Source: an uncultured Candidatus Melainabacteria bacterium
GTDB taxonomy: Bacteria; Cyanobacteriota; Vampirovibrionia; Gastranaerophilales; Gastranaerophilaceae
Direction: 5' to 3'
Length of the DNA: 41,012 nucleotides
NCBI GenBank assembly: GCA_949741915.1
Contig: CATJOM010000119.1
Coordinates: 1-41,012 of the forward strand
The translations under genes and the position numbers were made by a program. The notes beneath the pieces were generated by a model. The model saw nothing but the letters and a program-made list of their open reading frames with translations. It was not told where the DNA came from and ran no database searches. Positions within the stretch are counted from its first letter, which is position 1. The number at the start of each line of letters is the position of its first letter. Below, piece by piece: positions 8,932 through 17,642 of the stretch.

Positions 8932-9774
8932 ATGGCAAAAGTATCTGTATTGATGTCTGTATATAACTGTGTTGAAGCCGAGATGCGAGAAGCAATAGAA
9001 AGTGTTTTGAATCAAACGTTTTCTGATTTTGAATTTGTCATAGTAAATGATGGCTCAACTGATAATACTCCTCAGATTTTGGCTGAATATGCAAACAGAG
9101 ATTCTAGAATAAAGATTGTTGAAGGAAATCACACAGGTTTTTCAAATGCATTGAATCTGGGTATGAAAAACTGCACGGGGGAATATATTGCAAGGATGGA
9201 TGGGGATGATATTTCGCATCCAGATAGGCTTAAAAAACAGACAGAGTTTTTAGATAATAATCCCGATGTTTCCATTTTGGGTGCTTCAATTGAAACTTTT
9301 CCTAAAAAGAAAGTTATAAGCTATCCTCTTTCTGTCGGTTTTGTTGATATGCTTCAAGGCTGCCCTTTGGCGCATCCTCTTGTTATATTCAGGCGAGCTG
9401 TTTTTGAACGTTACAATCTTTTGTATGATGCTAATTTTGCCTGTGAAGATTATGAGCTATGGTCAAGGGCCGTAAGGCATTTAAATATTGCAAATTTACC
9501 TGATGTGCTTTTAAATTACAGAGTGAAGAAAGATTCTCTTTCACATACAAAACTAGGCAAAATATATAAAGACAGTAAAATTGTAAAGCAGAGAATTCTT
9601 GATATTTTAACAAAAGATGCGGAAAAACAAAAAAAACTAATAAAATATTTTGAAAACAAAAAAAGTAATATTTTTGAAAAATTATTCTCATACAGAAACA
9701 AATGGTATGGAGATGAGCAGTATAAAGTACTTACAATTTTAGGCATCAGGATAAAACTTTACAAAAAGGTTTAA
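8932..9774 (+). CDS. GT2 family glycosyltransferase
   Basis: A 280-residue GT-A fold enzyme of family GT2. Seen: KVSVLMSVYN at the N-terminus, VNDGSTDNT (about 39-47) for nucleotide binding, ARMDGDDISHP (about 86-96) carrying the metal-binding DxD, and CEDYELWSRA (about 167-176) as the catalytic-base region, followed by a basic C-terminal tail. It probably adds a hexose or deoxysugar to the growing polysaccharide on its lipid carrier at the inner membrane. The ATG lies 13 bases after the preceding stop, with TTGGAGC in between as ribosome binding site. Specificity is not predictable. Confidence 0.9.
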   Translation: MAKVSVLMSVYNCVEAEMREAIESVLNQTFSDFEFVIVNDGSTDNTPQILAEYANRDSRIKIVEGNHTGFSNALNLGMKNCTGEYIARMDGDDISHPDRLKKQTEFLDNNPDVSILGASIETFPKKKVISYPLSVGFVDMLQGCPLAHPLVIFRRAVFERYNLLYDANFACEDYELWSRAVRHLNIANLPDVLLNYRVKKDSLSHTKLGKIYKDSKIVKQRILDILTKDAEKQKKLIKYFENKKSNIFEKLFSYRNKWYGDEQYKVLTILGIRIKLYKKV

Positions 9775-9832
9775 TAAAATTTTTGCTTAAAGTAAAATAA
9801 TAAAAAAAGAAGTTTATAGAATTGGGGAGATA

Positions 9833-10921
9833 ATGGTAAAAAAAGCTTTAATTACTGGTATTACAGGGCAGGATGGCAGCTATCTTGCAGAATTGCTTTT
9901 AGAGAAGGGCTATGAAGTGCATGGAATGAAAAGAAGAGCTTCGTCATTCAATACTTCAAGAATTGACCACCTTTATCAAGATATCCATAGTGATAGCAAT
10001 TTTAAGCTTCATTACGGCGATTTGTCTGATTCTTCAAATTTGATAAAATTAGTGCATGATATTGAACCTGATGAAATTTATAATCTTGCGGCACAGTCTC
10101 ATGTTAAGGTTTCATGGGATTGCCCCGAATATACTGCTGATTGTGATGCCCTAGGTACATTAAGGCTTCTTGAAGCCATAAGAATGAATGGTTTTGAAAA
10201 GAAAACCAAGTTTTATCAGGCCTCAACGTCTGAATTATATGGCTTAATTCAGGAACCAATTCAAAATGAAAAGACACCCTTTTATCCAAGGTCTCCTTAT
10301 GCGGTTGCAAAACTGTATGCCTACTGGATTTGTGTAAATTACAGGGAAAGCTTTAATATATTTGCTGCAAACGGTATTTTGTTTAACCATGAATCTCCAA
10401 GACGCGGCGAAACATTTGTCACAAGAAAAATTACAATGGCTGCAACAAAGATAAAAATGGGGCTTCAAGATAAATTATATCTTGGAAACCTTTCTGCTAA
10501 GCGTGATTGGGGCCATGCAAAAGATTATGTTGAGGGTATGTGGAGAATTTTACAGCAGGATAAACCCATTGATTATGTACTTGCAACTGGTGTTACTACA
10601 TCAATCAGAGATTTTTGCAAGATGACATTCAATGAGCTTGATATTGATATTGAATTTACAGGTGAGGGTGTCAATGAAAAAGGAATTGATAAAAAAACCG
10701 GTAAAACGTTAATTGAAGTTGACCCAAGGTATTTTAGGCCTGCTGAAGTTGATTTATTATTAGGAGACAGTACAAAGGCAAGAAGAGAATTAGGCTGGCA
10801 ACCCACGTATACACTTGAAATGCTAGTAAAAGAGATGGTAGAAGAAGATTTAAAACTCGCGCAGAAAGAAAAAACCCTAAGAGATAATGGCTATGAAGTT
10901 TTAATTCCAAGAGAGGCGTAG
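9833..10921 (+). CDS. gmd: GDP-mannose 4,6-dehydratase
   Basis: A 362-residue short-chain dehydrogenase/reductase that converts GDP-D-mannose to GDP-4-keto-6-deoxy-D-mannose, the first committed step to GDP-L-fucose. Seen: the NADP-binding GITGQDGSY near residues 8-16, KRRASSFNT (about 34-42), AAQSHV, STSELYG, the active-site YAVAK (Tyr and Lys), and [16 protein letters not shown] near 185-200, all characteristic of Gmd. Length matches the family. GGGGAG at 9824-9829 sets the start. It lies directly upstream of a truncated acetyltransferase and then fcl, the next enzyme of the pathway. I am confident of the function. Confidence 0.97.
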   Translation: MVKKALITGITGQDGSYLAELLLEKGYEVHGMKRRASSFNTSRIDHLYQDIHSDSNFKLHYGDLSDSSNLIKLVHDIEPDEIYNLAAQSHVKVSWDCPEYTADCDALGTLRLLEAIRMNGFEKKTKFYQASTSELYGLIQEPIQNEKTPFYPRSPYAVAKLYAYWICVNYRESFNIFAANGILFNHESPRRGETFVTRKITMAATKIKMGLQDKLYLGNLSAKRDWGHAKDYVEGMWRILQQDKPIDYVLATGVTTSIRDFCKMTFNELDIDIEFTGEGVNEKGIDKKTGKTLIEVDPRYFRPAEVDLLLGDSTKARRELGWQPTYTLEMLVKEMVEEDLKLAQKEKTLRDNGYEVLIPREA

Positions 10922-10926
10922 CCCTT

Positions 10927-11567
10927 ATGAAAATTCAATGGTTTCAAAATTTTATTGATAAGCTTCGCGGTAAAAAAAATATTGTTGGAAAAAACAATGT
11001 TGTCAAATTTGACTGGGAAAAAACAAAAAAGTTTGCAAAGGTAAGAATTTTTGGCAACGATAATGAGGTTTGTATAAAATCAACAGAGCCCTTTGTTGCA
11101 CAAATTAATATAGGTTCAAAAGATTGTCCTGCAAATAATTGTAAAATTTTTGTTGACAAAAATTCCGGTTCAAACGGGGTAAATATTGTTCTAATGGAGG
11201 ATAACAGCTCTGTTACAATTGGTCAGGATACCATAATTTCATCAGGCGTGGGCATTTTTTGTTCAGATACGCACAGTATAATAAATTCTAACAATGAAGT
11301 TATTAATATAGGAAAATCAATAGAAATCGGAAACCATTGCTGGATTGGGATGGATTCTAAAATTTTAAAAAATACAAGAATTTCTGATAATTCAGTTGTT
11401 GCTGCAGGAAGTATTGTGACTACGGGTAAAACCGTCCCCCCTCCCCCCGAGGATGTATTCTTGCCGGCAATCCTGCCAGGGTTGTTAAAGAAAATATTAA
11501 CTGGGATAGAAAAAGGCCAATGCAGTATTTAAAACAGTTTAAACAGGAAAATGAAGATGATAAATAA
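10927..11567 (+). pseudogene. hexapeptide-repeat acetyltransferase, frameshifted at C6-T-C6
   Basis: The open frame from 10927 runs to 11532 (201 residues) but loses sense after residue 170. Up to there it is a left-handed beta-helix acetyltransferase with SSVTIGQDTIISSGVGIFCSD, a catalytic His in SDTHSI (about 118), and IEIGNHCWIGMDSKI. After the tract CCCCCCTCCCCCC (11436-11448) the correct continuation is in another frame: GCILAGNPARVVKENINW and on to a stop at 11565-11567, which also overlaps the fcl start as expected in a tight operon. A loss of one base or gain of two in the tract would restore about 213 residues. It starts five bases after the gmd stop. The conserved NPAR ending of the family is what proves the shift. 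Possible phase-variable O-acetylation, a pseudogene, or a base-calling error. Confidence 0.85.
11436..11448 (+). repeat. C6-T-C6 tract inside the acetyltransferase gene
   Basis: Two runs of six C separated by one T, in an AT-rich operon, located exactly at the loss of reading frame. It is the second G/C homopolymer tract of the window to coincide with a frameshift. Confidence 0.95.
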
Positions 11568-12501
11568 AAATATTAAAATTTATATAGCAGGGCACAGAGG
11601 ACTCGTTGGGGGTGCCATTAAAAGAGAACTTGAATCAAAGGGGTATAGAAATTTAGTATATAAAACCCACAGCGAGCTTGATTTATGTGATTCAAAAGCA
11701 GTTGAAGAGTTTTTTAACACTGAAAAGCCTGATTGGGTAATTCAAGCAGCAGCAAAGGTTGGCGGAATATTAGGAAATAAGACGTATCCTGTTGAATTTA
11801 TGCTTGAAAACCTCAAGATTCAAAATAATATAATTGAAAATTCATATAAAAATAATGTAAAAAAGCTTCTATTCCTTGGCTCTAGCTGTATTTATCCTAG
11901 GGTTACAAAACAGCCAATGAAGGAAGAATATTTACTTTCTGATTATCTAGAATCTACAAATGAAGGCTATGCACTTGCAAAGATATGCGGCATAAAGCTT
12001 TGTAATTATTATAACAGGGAATACGGCACAAACTATATGTCTGTAATGCCCTGTAACCTTTATGGCATCGGTGATAACTATCATCCTGAAAATGCTCATG
12101 TTATTCCTATGCTTTTAAGGCGTTTTCATGAGGCTAAACTTCAAGGGCTTGATGAAGTTACTGTCTGGGGAACAGGTACGCCTAGGCGCGAATTTCTTTA
12201 TGCGGGCGATTTAGCTGAGGCTGTTGTATACCTGATGGAAAATAAGGATGCAAAGGATATTGGTGAATTTATAAATATCGGCACAGGCTCAGATATGACA
12301 ATTGATGAAATTGCAAACCTTATTAAAGAAACCGTAGAATATCAGGGAAAACTTGTATATGACACCACAAAACCTGATGGCACAATGCTTAAGATGATGG
12401 ATGTTTCAAAAATTAATGCACTTGGTTGGAGGGCTAAAACGTCACTGAGAGAGGGCTTAAAAATTGCCTATGAAGATTTTCTAAAAAGAGGTATTATATA
12501 A
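11557..12501 (+). CDS. fcl: GDP-L-fucose synthase
   Basis: About 314 residues from ATG 11557; the alternative ATG at 11551 is in frame but only two bases after the AGGA (11545-11548), so 11557 is preferred. The enzyme is an epimerase/reductase turning the Gmd product into GDP-L-fucose. Seen: IYIAGHRGLVGGAI at the NADP site, FLGSSCIYPR (catalytic Ser), the YALAK active-site Tyr/Lys near 140, and NLYGIGDNYHPENAHVIPMLLRRFHEA, diagnostic of Fcl/WcaG. It overlaps the restored end of the preceding acetyltransferase and the start of the fucosyltransferase by one base, so translation is probably coupled. Function assignment is firm. Confidence 0.96.
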   Translation: MINKNIKIYIAGHRGLVGGAIKRELESKGYRNLVYKTHSELDLCDSKAVEEFFNTEKPDWVIQAAAKVGGILGNKTYPVEFMLENLKIQNNIIENSYKNNVKKLLFLGSSCIYPRVTKQPMKEEYLLSDYLESTNEGYALAKICGIKLCNYYNREYGTNYMSVMPCNLYGIGDNYHPENAHVIPMLLRRFHEAKLQGLDEVTVWGTGTPRREFLYAGDLAEAVVYLMENKDAKDIGEFINIGTGSDMTIDEIANLIKETVEYQGKLVYDTTKPDGTMLKMMDVSKINALGWRAKTSLREGLKIAYEDFLKRGII

Positions 12502-13454
12502 TGCCCGTAAATGATGTGAATAATTGTACAGCCAAAAATGCTATTATCTGCGATAAGGCGGATGAAGGCTTTAAGATTGTAAAATTAATCGGCGGGCTTG
12601 GAAACCAGATGTTTCAGTACGCATTTGGAAGGGCGCTTGCCCATAAAACAAATTCAAGGGTTTTATTTGATAAAATCACGCATTATGAACAGGAAGAAGG
12701 TACAAAGGATGTCCAGGTGCGGTTTTATGCGCTTAATGTATTTAAAAATTTAGATATTAATTTTGCTTCTCAGGAAGAGATTAACTTCTGTCTTGGTAAA
12801 AAAAATAATAACCCCAAATTTATTAAAAAATGGTTTCATCAAACCAATTTTTGCAATAAAATCGCAGAAAAAGGATACTGCAAGTTTAATAAAGATTTTT
12901 TAAAAGACCGTAAAACCGTTTATTTTGAAGGGTATTTTCAAAATGAAAAATACTTTTTGGATATAAAGGATGAAATAAGGGAGCAATTTGCATTTTTTGA
13001 AATTCAGGATGGATACTACAAAATGCAAGCAAAAAAGATTTTATCTTCCAAGAATCCTGTTTTTATCCACCTTAGGCGCGGTGATTACAAAAATTCTGAT
13101 TGTCTTTGCGCAGGCTACTATAAAAATGCTGTAAAATATATTAAAGATCGCATCAACAGTCCTCTGTTTTTTGTCTTTGGGGAAAATTGCAGAGAATTTG
13201 CAGAAAAAGAACTGGATATGGGCTGTAATTTTGAATTTATCGGTACAGATAATGTTACGCCCTTAAATCATCATTTTGATATGCAATTGATGAGCTTGTG
13301 CTCCCATGGGATAATTGCAAACAGTACATATAGCTTTTGGGGTGCATGGCTAATTAATAATAAAGATAAAATTATAGTTGCACCAAGCCCCTGGCTATAT
13401 AGCAAGGATGATATTATCTGCAAAGACTGGGTGAAGCTGTCATCAAGAGGATGA
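12501..13454 (+). CDS. alpha-1,2-fucosyltransferase (GT11)
   Basis: A 317-residue GT11 enzyme that transfers L-fucose from GDP-fucose, normally to galactose in alpha-1,2 linkage. Seen: KLIGGLGNQMFQYAFGRAL (28-46), VYFEGYFQNEKYF-like segment (140-152), the donor-binding HLRRGDY at 190-196, and the C-terminal NSTYSFWGAWL stretch near 275. The ATG overlaps the fcl stop codon (TAATG). About 24 residues precede the usual family start, so translation might begin a little later, though no better start codon is seen. It closes the operon and is the consumer of the GDP-fucose made by gmd and fcl. Bacterial GT11 enzymes are known in gut and gastric bacteria that make blood-group H/Lewis-like structures; that parallel is inference here. 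Confidence 0.92.
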   Translation: MPVNDVNNCTAKNAIICDKADEGFKIVKLIGGLGNQMFQYAFGRALAHKTNSRVLFDKITHYEQEEGTKDVQVRFYALNVFKNLDINFASQEEINFCLGKKNNNPKFIKKWFHQTNFCNKIAEKGYCKFNKDFLKDRKTVYFEGYFQNEKYFLDIKDEIREQFAFFEIQDGYYKMQAKKILSSKNPVFIHLRRGDYKNSDCLCAGYYKNAVKYIKDRINSPLFFVFGENCREFAEKELDMGCNFEFIGTDNVTPLNHHFDMQLMSLCSHGIIANSTYSFWGAWLINNKDKIIVAPSPWLYSKDDIICKDWVKLSSRG

Positions 13455-13589
13455 AACTTTGTTTGAGTTAAAATCATGATGCACAACCATTGATAAACCA
13501 AATAAGATAAAAATAATGCATATATGGGGAAACCCCGATGGGCGGTTAAACTAATCGAGAACTTCACTTCTACCCTATAATTTTAAAGC

Positions 13590-13938
13590 TTAAATACCAC
13601 TATGAATAGCGTTGCTATGCTCTATTTTTGCTGTCGAGCTAAAGCAAGGCTTGCGAAATGAAAATACCTTTGGGGTGTAATTAGTAGCATTATTATTTAT
13701 TCTAAAATCATAGTTTTTTTGCCCTTTTCTATCGTTTTCTTTGTAAAACACGTGTGCAGGATTGCCATGGTACTACCTTTCAAATTTTATCTTATCGTAT
13801 TCATTTTTGTTGTCTAAAATAAGCTTTTTAATTAGCGCTGGGCCTCTTTGTTGGGATTTAACAAATGGAATATTTAATTTTATCTGGTAGTATTTTTGTA
13901 ATCTAGGCAAACTAACATTAAAAAAAAGGGTATTGAAA
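13590..13938 (-). pseudogene. possible gene remnant with an internal amber codon
   Basis: On the minus strand, one frame is open from about 13938 to a TAA at 13590-13592 except for a single TAG at 13773-13775. The two halves have plausible coding composition, for example KLNIPFVKSQQRGPALIKK before the TAG and NPAHVFYKENDRKGQKNYDF after it. No start codon with a ribosome binding site is visible, and the 5' end overlaps the terminator stem. I do not recognise a family. Treat as a weak suggestion of a decayed gene. Confidence 0.25.
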
Positions 13939-13958
13939 AGGTTACAAAATCAATACCC
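13919..13958 (-). terminator. intrinsic terminator, minus strand
   Basis: Arms GGGTATTG (13928-13935) and CAATACCC (13951-13958) pair perfectly over 8 bases; on the minus strand the stem is followed by a run of eight T (13920-13927 read in complement). It probably ends transcription from the prepilin-like gene to its right. Confidence 0.75.
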
Positions 13959-14267
13959 AAAATAAGTTGTTTATCTAAATTTTTACAAGGTTATGCACTC
14001 ATATATATTGCTTGGCTTGCTATTGCCTATCCGGCATGGTTTTTAAGGTTGAAGTCTTGAGTGCTCTTTTCATCTTATTTCAAAAAGTCTTCCAACCGAG
14101 ACCCTTGAGACAGGAAAAATATAAATTCTTTACGCATGCTCTTTTGCGCCACATTAAATGCATTGATTATCATATTGATTGACCTATTAAATTTAGTTGC
14201 AATATTTAACTAAGCACAGCCTATATGTGCAAGGCATCTGAGCTTCCTCTTTGGTAGGGAAAATTTG

Positions 14268-14305
14268 AAATGCTGCAATATAATTGATAATGTGTTGCAG
14301 CATTT
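14268..14305. repeat. 11-base perfect stem after the prepilin gene
   Basis: AAATGCTGCAA (14268-14278) and TTGCAGCATTT (14295-14305) are perfect complements 48 bases beyond the prepilin stop codon. It lacks a clear U-run, so it may protect the 3' end of the mRNA or act as an auxiliary terminator ahead of the stronger one at 13919-13958. Confidence 0.55.
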
Positions 14306-14352
14306 CGCAAAAATTGCATTTCGCAAAAATTTTTCAAAAAATGCCCTCAAAA

Positions 14353-17300
14353 TTATCTATACCACTCAAGTATTATCTTGCCGTTAGAGCCATTGCCGCC
14401 TGTTGTCGGGTTATTTGTGATATTGCTCTGAGAGGATGAATTTACCTGTCCGAGGTCTCTAATGGCTGCGCCTCCGCCCCCTGCGCCATAGTAATTTTCT
14501 GTGTTTGCATTCTTGCCATTGGCGTTGTTGCCAGTATCCTGCACGCCGCCATCAGCGCCAGCTCCCATTATTTCTTTCTTTGTTTCATTTCCTTCTTTAT
14601 CAATTACAGTGTATTTATATCCGGCAAAGTCTGCACCCTTGCCGCCTGTAGCTCCTTTAGCATTCTGCCCTTCTATGCCTTTTGTGCAGCGCTTTTTGTC
14701 GTTAATAAAGTTCTTATCACTCGTTTGGCAAATGTTTGAAGCACTTCCGCCTTTTCCATTTATAAGTTCACCTGAGGTATTAACAGAAACGTTGCTGCCG
14801 GCACCCCCGCCGCCTGCTTTGATGTCGCCAAACACTGTATCTCCGCCTTTTTTAGCAGATATTACAGTATTATTTAAGATATATGCACCTTTACCGCCTT
14901 TGCCAATCCTGAATTTCACTGCTTGATTGCTTTTCACGGATATACTATATGTTAGAATGTTTCCACTGGCACCTCCTCCTCCAGCGCCTGTTTCTGCCAG
15001 TTTGTAGGCACTGTTTGCAGTATCCCAATATTTATTCCAGCTTATTCTTGCATATCCACCTGAGCCTTTTCCACCATTGCCAAGTCCATATCCGCCTCCT
15101 CCGCCGCATCCATAACCTGAAGCATTTGTGCCGTTTGGCGAAGCAGATGTGCCGCCGGCTCCTGGTGTGCAGGTTCCTGTGAATGGTGTAGTCGTTGTAC
15201 CGCCACGTCCGCCAATAGTGTTATTTGCAATAGTTGATGCATTGCAGTTTAATTGTGCACTGTCACCTGCTGGATGCCCATTTGTTGAGAAAAACCCTGT
15301 TGGCACAGTGCCTGAATGTCCATTGTTTGTAGGAAAGCTATTTCCTGATTTTGTATATATCCAGCTGCCTTCTGAATAATAGGGTGGGTTATTCGCTCCA
15401 CATGCCATACCAGTGCTGCTTCCTGGGTATGCACCATTGCCGCAAAGCGCCTTTGCTCCTAGTATTATTGTGCTGTCTCTTAGGATATACGTTCCGCCAG
15501 TTGTGGGACATGGAGGTTCTTTTGCTCCAACAATGCCTGTATTGTTTGTATATGCAGGCGTGCCGCCTTCTCCGCCTGTTCCAAGTGTTATCTTTAAGGC
15601 TTCATTCGGTGTTACGGTTAATGGATAATTGGCATGAATTCTTCCGCTTCCGCCGCCAGAACCGCCAACACCAGTAACAAGATATGAAATTCTCATAGCA
15701 CCGTCTTTGCCGTCAGAACCTGTTGCAAAAGTTCCACTAGCTCCGTTTCCACCTCCACAGTAGTTGCTGCCGAAAATTGTGGATAAACTTCCGCCTGTTG
15801 TGCCCGAACCTCCAGAGCCGCCTTTTCCGCCCATACCTGGGGAGCCGTGCTGAGATGTAAAGCCGGAACTGCCAATTCCTCCACCGTTGCCGCCATTTCC
15901 GCCAACTGAGCCTGGAACTCCTGCACCTCCGCCACCGCCACCACCCTGATTCCAAGGATTTCCTGGGCCTGCACCTGTACCGCCTCCACCGCCACCACCG
16001 CCTGATGCTACCAATGAGGCTGTCATATAATAATCACCAGTAAAGCGTGTTAAACTGCCACCGCCACCGCCTGAACCTCCTCCAGAGCCTCCTCCACCAC
16101 CACCATGGTAAAAGCCACCTCCACCGCCTCCACCGCCTGAATATTGCCCGCCATTAAGGGTGCTAATCGGTGTATCTCCGCCTTTTCCACCGTAGCCATT
16201 TCCAGAACCACCCGATATTATTGTCATTGAGCTTGTCTGGCTTTTTCCATCCTGGCCATTTGCAGCACCTGAGCCGCCTTTTCCGCCATAACCGCCGTCA
16301 TTATTCGGGCAATTGCCTCCAGCACCTCCATCTGATGTTTTTCCATTCCCTGCTTTTGCAATATAGGCCGTGCCAGACCCGCCACCACCAGCATCCCACG
16401 CGCGTCCGTCTCTTCCAGGATTGTCATCACCTCCACCACCGCCTCCACCACCGCCCAATGTAATGCCAAGAGCGCCGTTTGCAGGCATTTGTAGTACGCT
16501 GTCAACAAAGTATCCTCCTGAACCTCCTCCGCCACCATTGCAAACGCCGGTTCCGCCAGCGCCACCACCGCCTCCGCCGCCTCCACAGGCAGTAATTAAG
16601 GCATATTTCCCTTTTGCTAAATCAGGAATTGTCCAACTAAAGTTTCCGTTGGTACTGGTATGCAAAATATTGTTTTCATTTTGTGAAATATTTCCATTTC
16701 CATTTGTTACAAGTATGTGGTTTCTTCTGGTGTAACCCCCTGCACCTCCTCCTGCGCCTCCTGAAATCAGTGTGGTTTCAATAGTGCCTGTCATTGCAGG
16801 TATGGTGAAAGTATTTGTGCTGCCAGCATTTGTAAATTCAACAAAACCAGCAGCCGGTGCCATACCGCCCCCGCCGCCGGCACCTATTACTGTAGCATTT
16901 ATATATCCTGTATATCCTCCAGGCACGGTGAATTCGCCCTCGCAATATTCGCTGCCGTCTGTATCTGTCTTTATTTCTGAACACTCTTCGGAGCCGTATT
17001 CTATTTCATATGTGTGCTTTGTGCCGCCTGCTGCTACCATATTTCCAGTGATATTAACATTTTCTGAGAATTTTTTTGTCATAACAGGAGCAAGCGCTGC
17101 CATTAAAAGTGATGCCACAAGTAAGGCCATAAGCATTTCTGTGAGGGAGAATGCGGCAATTTTTTGAATATTATTCCAATTGTGTTTGAATTTTTCAAAA
17201 TACTTCAGGTATCTGAAATGTTTTGCTATAAGCTTTATCTGGCAGGATTGCATAAAAGAGCAGCCAAAACTCGCATGGTTGTCTGCTACTATACTTTGTT

Positions 17301-17451
17301 TTAACCGTGAAACTTCTGCCGCAGCTGCTTTTTGGCTAGTATTTTTGTTTTGAATGTCTGTTAATGCTGCATTTTGTGTGTTTCTTTTAATAAAAAGCCT
17401 AAAGACACAGGCAAATAAAGCCATTTTAGGCTTTGAGCAACTTTTCTTCAT
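14353..17451 (-). CDS. large glycine-rich prepilin-like protein
   Basis: About 1,032 residues from ATG 17451; an in-frame TTG at 17460 is an alternative. Near residue 100 there is a type IV prepilin cleavage motif, IAA then FSLTE with Glu at mature position 5, followed by a hydrophobic helix (MLMALLVASLLMAALAPV), so prepilin peptidase should cut after a very long, basic leader of about 100 residues. The rest is dominated by Gly-rich low-complexity blocks (GGGGG runs, GGAGG, GGGGGGA) with Ser, Thr, Asn and scattered Cys, and short AYILNNT-like breaks. It ends in GKIILEWYR; related GYARISW and GAMRISY strand motifs occur inside, so several repeated domains each ending in an RI[SL]-type strand seem present. 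Predicted as a large pseudopilin or surface adhesin assembled by a type IV pilus/secretion machine encoded elsewhere. Divergent from the XRE regulator. Confidence 0.8.
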   Translation of the reverse strand: MKKSCSKPKMALFACVFRLFIKRNTQNAALTDIQNKNTSQKAAAAEVSRLKQSIVADNHASFGCSFMQSCQIKLIAKHFRYLKYFEKFKHNWNNIQKIAAFSLTEMLMALLVASLLMAALAPVMTKKFSENVNITGNMVAAGGTKHTYEIEYGSEECSEIKTDTDGSEYCEGEFTVPGGYTGYINATVIGAGGGGGMAPAAGFVEFTNAGSTNTFTIPAMTGTIETTLISGGAGGGAGGYTRRNHILVTNGNGNISQNENNILHTSTNGNFSWTIPDLAKGKYALITACGGGGGGGGAGGTGVCNGGGGGSGGYFVDSVLQMPANGALGITLGGGGGGGGGDDNPGRDGRAWDAGGGGSGTAYIAKAGNGKTSDGGAGGNCPNNDGGYGGKGGSGAANGQDGKSQTSSMTIISGGSGNGYGGKGGDTPISTLNGGQYSGGGGGGGGFYHGGGGGGSGGGSGGGGGSLTRFTGDYYMTASLVASGGGGGGGGTGAGPGNPWNQGGGGGGGAGVPGSVGGNGGNGGGIGSSGFTSQHGSPGMGGKGGSGGSGTTGGSLSTIFGSNYCGGGNGASGTFATGSDGKDGAMRISYLVTGVGGSGGGSGRIHANYPLTVTPNEALKITLGTGGEGGTPAYTNNTGIVGAKEPPCPTTGGTYILRDSTIILGAKALCGNGAYPGSSTGMACGANNPPYYSEGSWIYTKSGNSFPTNNGHSGTVPTGFFSTNGHPAGDSAQLNCNASTIANNTIGGRGGTTTTPFTGTCTPGAGGTSASPNGTNASGYGCGGGGGYGLGNGGKGSGGYARISWNKYWDTANSAYKLAETGAGGGGASGNILTYSISVKSNQAVKFRIGKGGKGAYILNNTVISAKKGGDTVFGDIKAGGGGAGSNVSVNTSGELINGKGGSASNICQTSDKNFINDKKRCTKGIEGQNAKGATGGKGADFAGYKYTVIDKEGNETKKEIMGAGADGGVQDTGNNANGKNANTENYYGAGGGGAAIRDLGQVNSSSQSNITNNPTTGGNGSNGKIILEWYR

Positions 17452-17510
17452 AATAAACAATTTCCCTAAATTCTATTTAATACAACAACTTTTCATAAAA
17501 AATTATATTT

Positions 17511-17574
17511 AATGGATTATATTCTATATTCAATAGATTAAATTGTCAATAAAAATTATGCCAATGGATTATAT
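17511..17574. promoter_or_regulatory. three phased 12-base repeats between prepilin and XRE genes
   Basis: AATGGATTATAT occurs at 17511-17522 and exactly again at 17563-17574, with a 10/12 copy AATAGATTAAAT at 17532-17543. The spacings, 21 and 31 bases, are close to two and three helical turns, placing the sites on one face of the DNA. They lie in the divergent promoter region, so they are good candidates for operators, possibly of the adjacent XRE protein. Binding is inference. Confidence 0.5.
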
Positions 17575-17642
17575 AAAAATTGTGCGAACAGGCTAGAATA
17601 TAATAATAGCAATGTATTTAGCGTATGATAGTGGATATAAAA

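Larger units (their letters stand above)
13455..14352. other. long non-coding or decayed region
   Basis: About 900 bases without a convincing intact gene. It contains a GGGG-AAA-CCCC mini-hairpin at 13526-13536, a possible interrupted minus-strand reading frame (13590-13938, listed separately), a strong minus-strand terminator at 13919-13958, and an 11-base stem at 14268-14305. Short open frames on the minus strand between 13960 and 14260 do not resemble known proteins. The region is best read as the downstream flank of the prepilin gene plus decayed DNA. Confidence 0.6.

Noticed and set aside
13271-13567. 98-codon minus-strand frame over the end of the fucosyltransferase gene
   Set aside because: It overlaps the conserved GT11 C-terminus on the other strand, has no ribosome binding site and no recognisable motif.
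15693-16586. Overlapping minus-strand frames rich in Val/Glu/Ala or Trp/Arg inside the prepilin gene
   Set aside because: These are alternative-frame readings of the same Gly-codon repeats, not separate genes.
14600-16900. Gly-codon repeats considered as a CRISPR or tandem-repeat array
   Set aside because: They have no constant spacer length, translate throughout in one frame and show codon-level rather than unit-level repetition.
14501-17167. Many plus-strand open frames rich in Pro and Leu opposite the prepilin gene
   Set aside because: They are the complement of the Gly-codon (GGN) repeats of the prepilin; Pro-rich shadow translation is expected and no start signals are present.
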